NCBI GenBank assembly: GCA_963680875.1
Contig: OY804579.1
Location: 20,569,804-20,633,803 of the forward strand
Length of the DNA stretch: 64,000 nucleotides
Direction: 5' to 3'
DNA from: Bathymodiolus brooksi
Lineage: Eukaryota; Mollusca; Bivalvia; Mytilida; Modiolidae
Below, one piece after another: positions 59,565 to 64,000 of the stretch. The notes under the pieces were generated by a model, which worked only from the letters and a program-made list of their open reading frames with translations, did not search any database and had not been told where the DNA came from. Position 1 is the first letter of the stretch; every line of letters starts with the position of its first letter. A program made the translations under genes and the position numbers.

Positions 59565-60610
59565 TTTTCTATTAGGTTTTAAAACTGTTTCAACAGAGTG
59601 GTATGTTTTGTTTTTCTATTAGGCTTTAAAACTGTTCCAACAGTGTGGTATGTTTTGTTTTTCTATTAGGTTTTAAAACTGTTCCAACAGTGTGGTATGT
59701 TTTATTTTTCTATTAGGTTTTAAAACTGTTCCAACAGTGTGGTATGTTTTGTTTTTCTATTAGGCTTTAAAACTGTTCCAACAGAGTGGTATGTTTTGTT
59801 TTTCTATTAGGTTTTAAAACTGTTCCAAGAGTGTGGTATGCTTTGTTTGTCTATTAGGTTTTAAAACTGTTCCAACAGTGTGGTATGTTTTGTTTTTCTA
59901 TTAGGTTTTAAAACTGTTCCAACAGTGTGGTATGTTTTGTTTTTCTATTAGGCTTTAAAACTGTTCCAACAGTGTGGTATGTTTTGTTTTTCTATTAGGC
60001 TTTAAAACTGTTCCAACAGTGTGGTACGTTTTGTTTTTCTATTAGGTTTTAAAACTGTTCCAACAGTGTGGTATGTTTTATTTTTCTATTAGGCTTTAAA
60101 ACGGTTCCAACAGTGTGGTACGTTTTGTTTTTCTATTAGGTTTTAAAACTGTTCCAACAGTGTGGTACGTTTTGTTTTTCTATTAGGTTTTAAAACTGTT
60201 CCAACAGTGTGGTATGTTTTATTTTTCTATTAGGCTTTAAAACTGTTCCAACAGTGTGGTATGTTTTATTTTTCTATTAGGCTTTAAAACTGTTCCAACA
60301 GTGTGGTATGTTTTATTTTTCTATTAGGCTTTAAAACTGTTCCAACAGTGTGGTATGTTTTGTTTGTCTATTAGGTTTTAAAACTGTTCCAACAGTGTGG
60401 TATGTTTTATTTTTCTATTAGGCTTTAAAACTGTTCCAACAGTGTGGTATGTTTTGTTTGTCTATTAGGTTTTAAAACTGTTCCAACAGTGTGGTACGTT
60501 TTGTTTTTCTATTAGGCTTTAAAACTGTTCCAACAGTGTGGTATGTTTTGTTTGTCTATTAGGTTTTAAAACTGTTCCAACAGTGTGGTATGTTTTGTTT
60601 TTCTATTTGT
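59565..60610 (+). repeat. 47-bp tandem array (about 22 units)
   Basis: The unit 'ctattaggttttaaaactgt' + 'tccaacagtgtggtatgttttgttttt' repeats with a 47-base period ('aaaactgtt' at 59581 and 59628). Variation is restricted to a few positions: 'aggtt/aggct', 'gtttt/atttt', 'ttttt/ttgtc', 'tatg/tacg'. It begins inside a copy of a dispersed repeat (the preceding 'ggtccataaaactagtttc...cactttctacgattttt'). Confidence 0.92.
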
Positions 60611-61239
60611 TTGTTATTTTATAAATATAACATAAAACTTTTGACTCATTTACTTTACCACACAACACCTTTGACTCCAATACTATATCACATACAATGT
60701 ATGATACAATGATCATTCTACATGGGTTCTATTACTATTAGTGCAAGAAAACATTTGAACATTTTCTCCAGTGGAGGTCCTCATCTGTGCTTCCAATTAA
60801 CTACACATAACTACAAACTTTTCAAGAGGATCATATAATCATTACTCACCCAAAGTTTGGGGTAAATTAGTTCAATTGTTTCTGTGAAGCAGGCTTCTAA
60901 ACCACTTTGCCTTTGGATCCTATGTTCAAATATGCTGAGAAGGGCCATCCTGGTTTTTTAATCAATAGGAAAAAACAACATTTTGTGTGGGACAAGCAAA
61001 AATAGTAATTTCAGAGAAGATGCAAATCTGAAAAGGTCATGGATGCAGACGACGATGACCATTGATGCAACATGTATTGCAGCTCTCTTTAACCTTTGGA
61101 CAAGATGAGCTACCAAAATGTACACCACAACAAACACACGAACTTGAAAAATAATTAAAGACAAGTACAAGTTAATGATGAACCACAACAACCTGATTTC
61201 TGTTCTGATATGTGTCAGTTTGTTTAGACTGTAAAGTAG
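60611..61239. other. AT-rich intergenic, nothing recognised
   Basis: No gene is supported. The minus-strand frame at 60958-61191 is short, hydrophobic and without recognisable motifs or splice context. Confidence 0.4.
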
Positions 61240-61440
61240 AGAGGAGGTTTGGACCCATACAAATAATTTAAATTTGATATCTACGTTTTTATTACCTCAT
61301 CATCTTTTATTGAAGTGCCTGTAGCAAGCCAAGAAAGTGAGCAGTCACTATATGTGTGTTAGGGGGGTTTTGTCTGTATTTTTAGATTAGATTTTGGAAC
61401 TGTTCCGACAGTGTGTATATTTTTCATTCTTAATTTCATT
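61240..61440 (+). repeat. Third diverged copy of the 47-bp array's parent repeat
   Basis: 'cttttattgaagtgcctgtagcaagcc' and 'agattttggaactgttccgacagtgtgtat' match the repeat at 59085 and a single array unit. Confidence 0.5.
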
Positions 61441-62849
61441 CTTTAAACATTGACAATTTACTTTTAATGGTTTTTTTTGCACTACATCAAAATCTATTTT
61501 GACTTGGGTATGATGAATTCTTCAGGATACCTAACAGTAGATGTTCAAGGCCACTTTTCAATATTTGCCCTAACTGTATTTACAGCCATAAGTGCAATAA
61601 ATACAGCTAAATGTATAAATTTAATAAAGGTTAGAGAATATCCAAGGGGCAAACAAAAACACAAGACAAAGAAAAACAAAACAAAAACACAACACAATAT
61701 GTGTTGGACACCACTAAACACAAATACATGTACTATAAATAAGACAACTGGAGGTATAAGCTAACAATAAAACAATATACATTATTTAATTATTTTATTC
61801 CCTCAATATAGTGGTTAATCTTCAATAAAGTACAATAAATACACAAAGGCATGTTAAAAAAGTAAACACACAATTGTATTCATGTTAAATGAAAATACAG
61901 ATTCTTAAATCATGTAGAATAATATCCTTAATCCATGTCAACATGAAAAGTAAAAATAGAAATGGAAATTTTGTGACTAAAAATAATACTAGGTAAAATA
62001 AATACTTTGGTTTTTTTTTTTTTTTTTTTTTTAACTTTATATGCTGTAAAAAAACAATAAATATGTATAAGAGGTGATAAAAAGAAATATTTTTATTAAA
62101 AATAAATTGCTGGTAGTCTTAAATTATCAAAGTTTGGTGTAAAATATAAACTTCAAAAATTAAAACATTTCGTCCACAAAAGGTTGAAAGAAATGATTTT
62201 TTTAATATAGTCCAAAATAAAATATTACATTAGACAGAATTGGAAAAGGATCTAAATGGAATTGAGGAAATTAAATTAGGAGCTAATGGTGAATCAGAAG
62301 AAATCAAGTAATAAAAGGTAACCAGAAAAAACTAGCAGGAACAGGGAACCAGGGAAAATTCAGTAGCATAAGATCTGATTATTATTTTTTGCACACATTA
62401 TACATATGAAATTCCTTTGTACATTATATGTAATACAAAACAATGTTTACCAGAATGTACTCTTTGACTTATAACTCCAAAACCACAGGAGTGCTTCAGT
62501 TACAACATGACCTTTACCCCTTCAATGTTAGAATCAATAATGGTCATACCTTCTTTATAATCATATCTCCAGTGTGATCTTTAATCTTTCAATTTTACAC
62601 TCAACAACTGACTTCCTCTCCATATAGGATGTCTATTACATGATCTTTATCCCTTATTACCAAAGAAAACAGGTCCTCTCCTCTCCTCAATGGGTACACA
62701 CCCAAACATTATCTGATTTTAACAGATGTCATCTTGTAGTGACCATAGTACACATGATGACCACAAAAGAACAATCTTTGCCTCCTTACAGTGTAGAGTA
62801 TCTATCTTGAACCTCTCATTTTTGGTCTACAAAAGATATGATCTTTTGG
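61441..62849. other. AT-rich intergenic, simple repeats
   Basis: Contains a 22-base poly(T) at 62011-62032 and, near 61627-61690, a weak match to the 'gttagagaa' repeat followed by A-rich sequence. The 95-codon frame at 61477-61764 overlaps that repeat and shows no protein family. Confidence 0.4.
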
Positions 62850-62958
62850 GGTATTAGGGTTATGGTGTCTAACACCACTTTCAACAATATTTCAGTGATA
62901 TCGTGGCGGTCAGTTTATTGGTGGAGGAAACTGGAGTACACAGAGAAAACCACTATGA
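62850..62958 (-). repeat. SINE 3' fragment
   Basis: The minus strand gives 'gtggttttctctgtgtactccagtttcctccaccaataaac', 'gaccgccacgatatcactgaaatattgttgaaagtggtgttagacacc'. The head is missing. Confidence 0.7.
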
Positions 62959-63920
62959 TCTTTTGGAAATTAATGAAAGATTTAAACATGGTGTGTGTAA
63001 AACTCACAAACTGTCTGCAGCAGGGGTATATATAACAAACTTCTAAAATTCGAGAATGTTTTGGCAAGAAAAATCCAAAACGGCTTATGTTATGAAATAT
63101 GTAACCAAATTGTTCCCCAAGAAATTAACAGCAGTATGACTTGAAATAATACAATACAAAAAGAAATCAAGTAAAACATGTGATTGATAGTCAGTAAAAA
63201 AAGATTAAAAAGACTAAATGGTCATACCATATAAACAAACAACACATAACATAGTCATTAATCTCTTCTGTATAATAAAATAACAAAGGAGGTTATTTAA
63301 AGTGTCTAACACTGTAATAGGGTCAATAATGAGGACAATCTTATGTAATAAAATCTGCATGCTGAGTGACAACAAATAAGTAATAGAACTAACACAGTTA
63401 AATGCGATATATTTTTGATAATCAAGTTAATTTGTCAAAACTATTCTTACAGATTCAAAATCTATTTTTATTTTGAAGTTTATGTTTTTAACATTTTTCA
63501 AAAATGCACAATTAAATTCATAAAAACAAAGTTATGCTTATATTTTCAGTACAAAATAAAATATTAAATGTTTGTTCAAGATGGGATAAACTAGTGGAAA
63601 TGAGAAAAAAAAACCAGTTAAAAAATATTGTAAAAAAATAAAAATAAATTTTACATTTGTTTAAAAAAGAAAAGACAATCTTTATAAATGGATTATTAAA
63701 AAGAAGTAACAATTTTCATTGCATGATTGTATTAGGTTTTAGTGAAGTACCAACGATTTTTAAGTATACAAAAATGATTGTCTAGTCAAGATGACATTCT
63801 CCTAATAACTTAACGATACAAGATTCATGTTTATTTAATAATGACCAGCATTTTGAAGCAATTTGGTTGTACAGTTCTTGCTGTATAAATATTTTCCCCC
63901 ACATCTGTAACAAAGGGCGA
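62959..63920. other. Very AT-rich intergenic, nothing recognised
   Basis: No exon, repeat family or structured element is seen. Confidence 0.4.
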
Positions 63921-64000
63921 TGGACATTTGAGAGAGAAAATTAATTTACACTGTGGACATTTGAGCGAAAACATTAGTGGACATTTGAGCGACACAATTT
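63921..64000 (+). repeat. Start of a possible tandem repeat at the window edge
   Basis: 'tggacatttgag' occurs at 63921, 63954 and 63978; the last two are followed by 'cga'. Spacing is 33 then 24 bases. The sequence runs off the window, so I cannot tell whether an array follows. Confidence 0.4.

Overview
The window is eukaryotic and very probably from a bivalve mollusc. It is AT-rich, its genes have introns, and it carries tRNA-derived SINEs plus a dispersed repeat (called element E below) that resembles repeats I recall from mussel transcripts. The taxon is inferred from memory of repeat families and was not searched. The only genes I can support are calcyphosin-like EF-hand calcium-binding proteins and two copies of a reverse-transcriptase fragment. 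Almost everything else is repeat.

Layout. 1-207 is the last exon of a calcyphosin-like gene (A) on the + strand. 2320-2425 is an orphan EF-hand exon fragment. 3168-5270 is a 54-bp tandem array. Gene B, calcyphosin-like on the - strand, occupies 9787-6994 as two exons; its intron carries a 31-bp tandem repeat that touches the splice acceptor. 10-13 kb holds SINE pieces, foldback hairpins and low-complexity DNA.

From 13161 to 58827 one segment is repeated head to tail four times (starts at 13161, 22774, 33365 and 46844). Each unit holds, in order: a foldback hairpin; the head of element E; a 3-5 kb minisatellite of 27/30-bp units; a spacer; a TATA-like box; and a two-exon calcyphosin-like gene (C1-C4, 201-202 residues). 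An unexpanded copy of E lies just before the exon-2 acceptor, and an inverted copy of E lies just past the poly(A) signal. Units 3 and 4 share a reverse-transcriptase insertion and a foldback insertion in the intron. Unit 4 alone has a 1.37-kb TIR transposon with a TA target duplication. The minisatellite unit is a segment from inside element E, so the arrays look like internal expansions of a mobile or dispersed element, later copied with the gene.

From 58828 to the end there are no recognisable genes. This part holds a 47-bp tandem array (59565-60610), diverged copies of the repeat it seems to come from, a SINE fragment and AT-rich sequence.

The very long open frames in the minisatellites, up to 998 codons and in all six frames, are explained by stop-free units whose length is a multiple of three. 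I do not call them genes.
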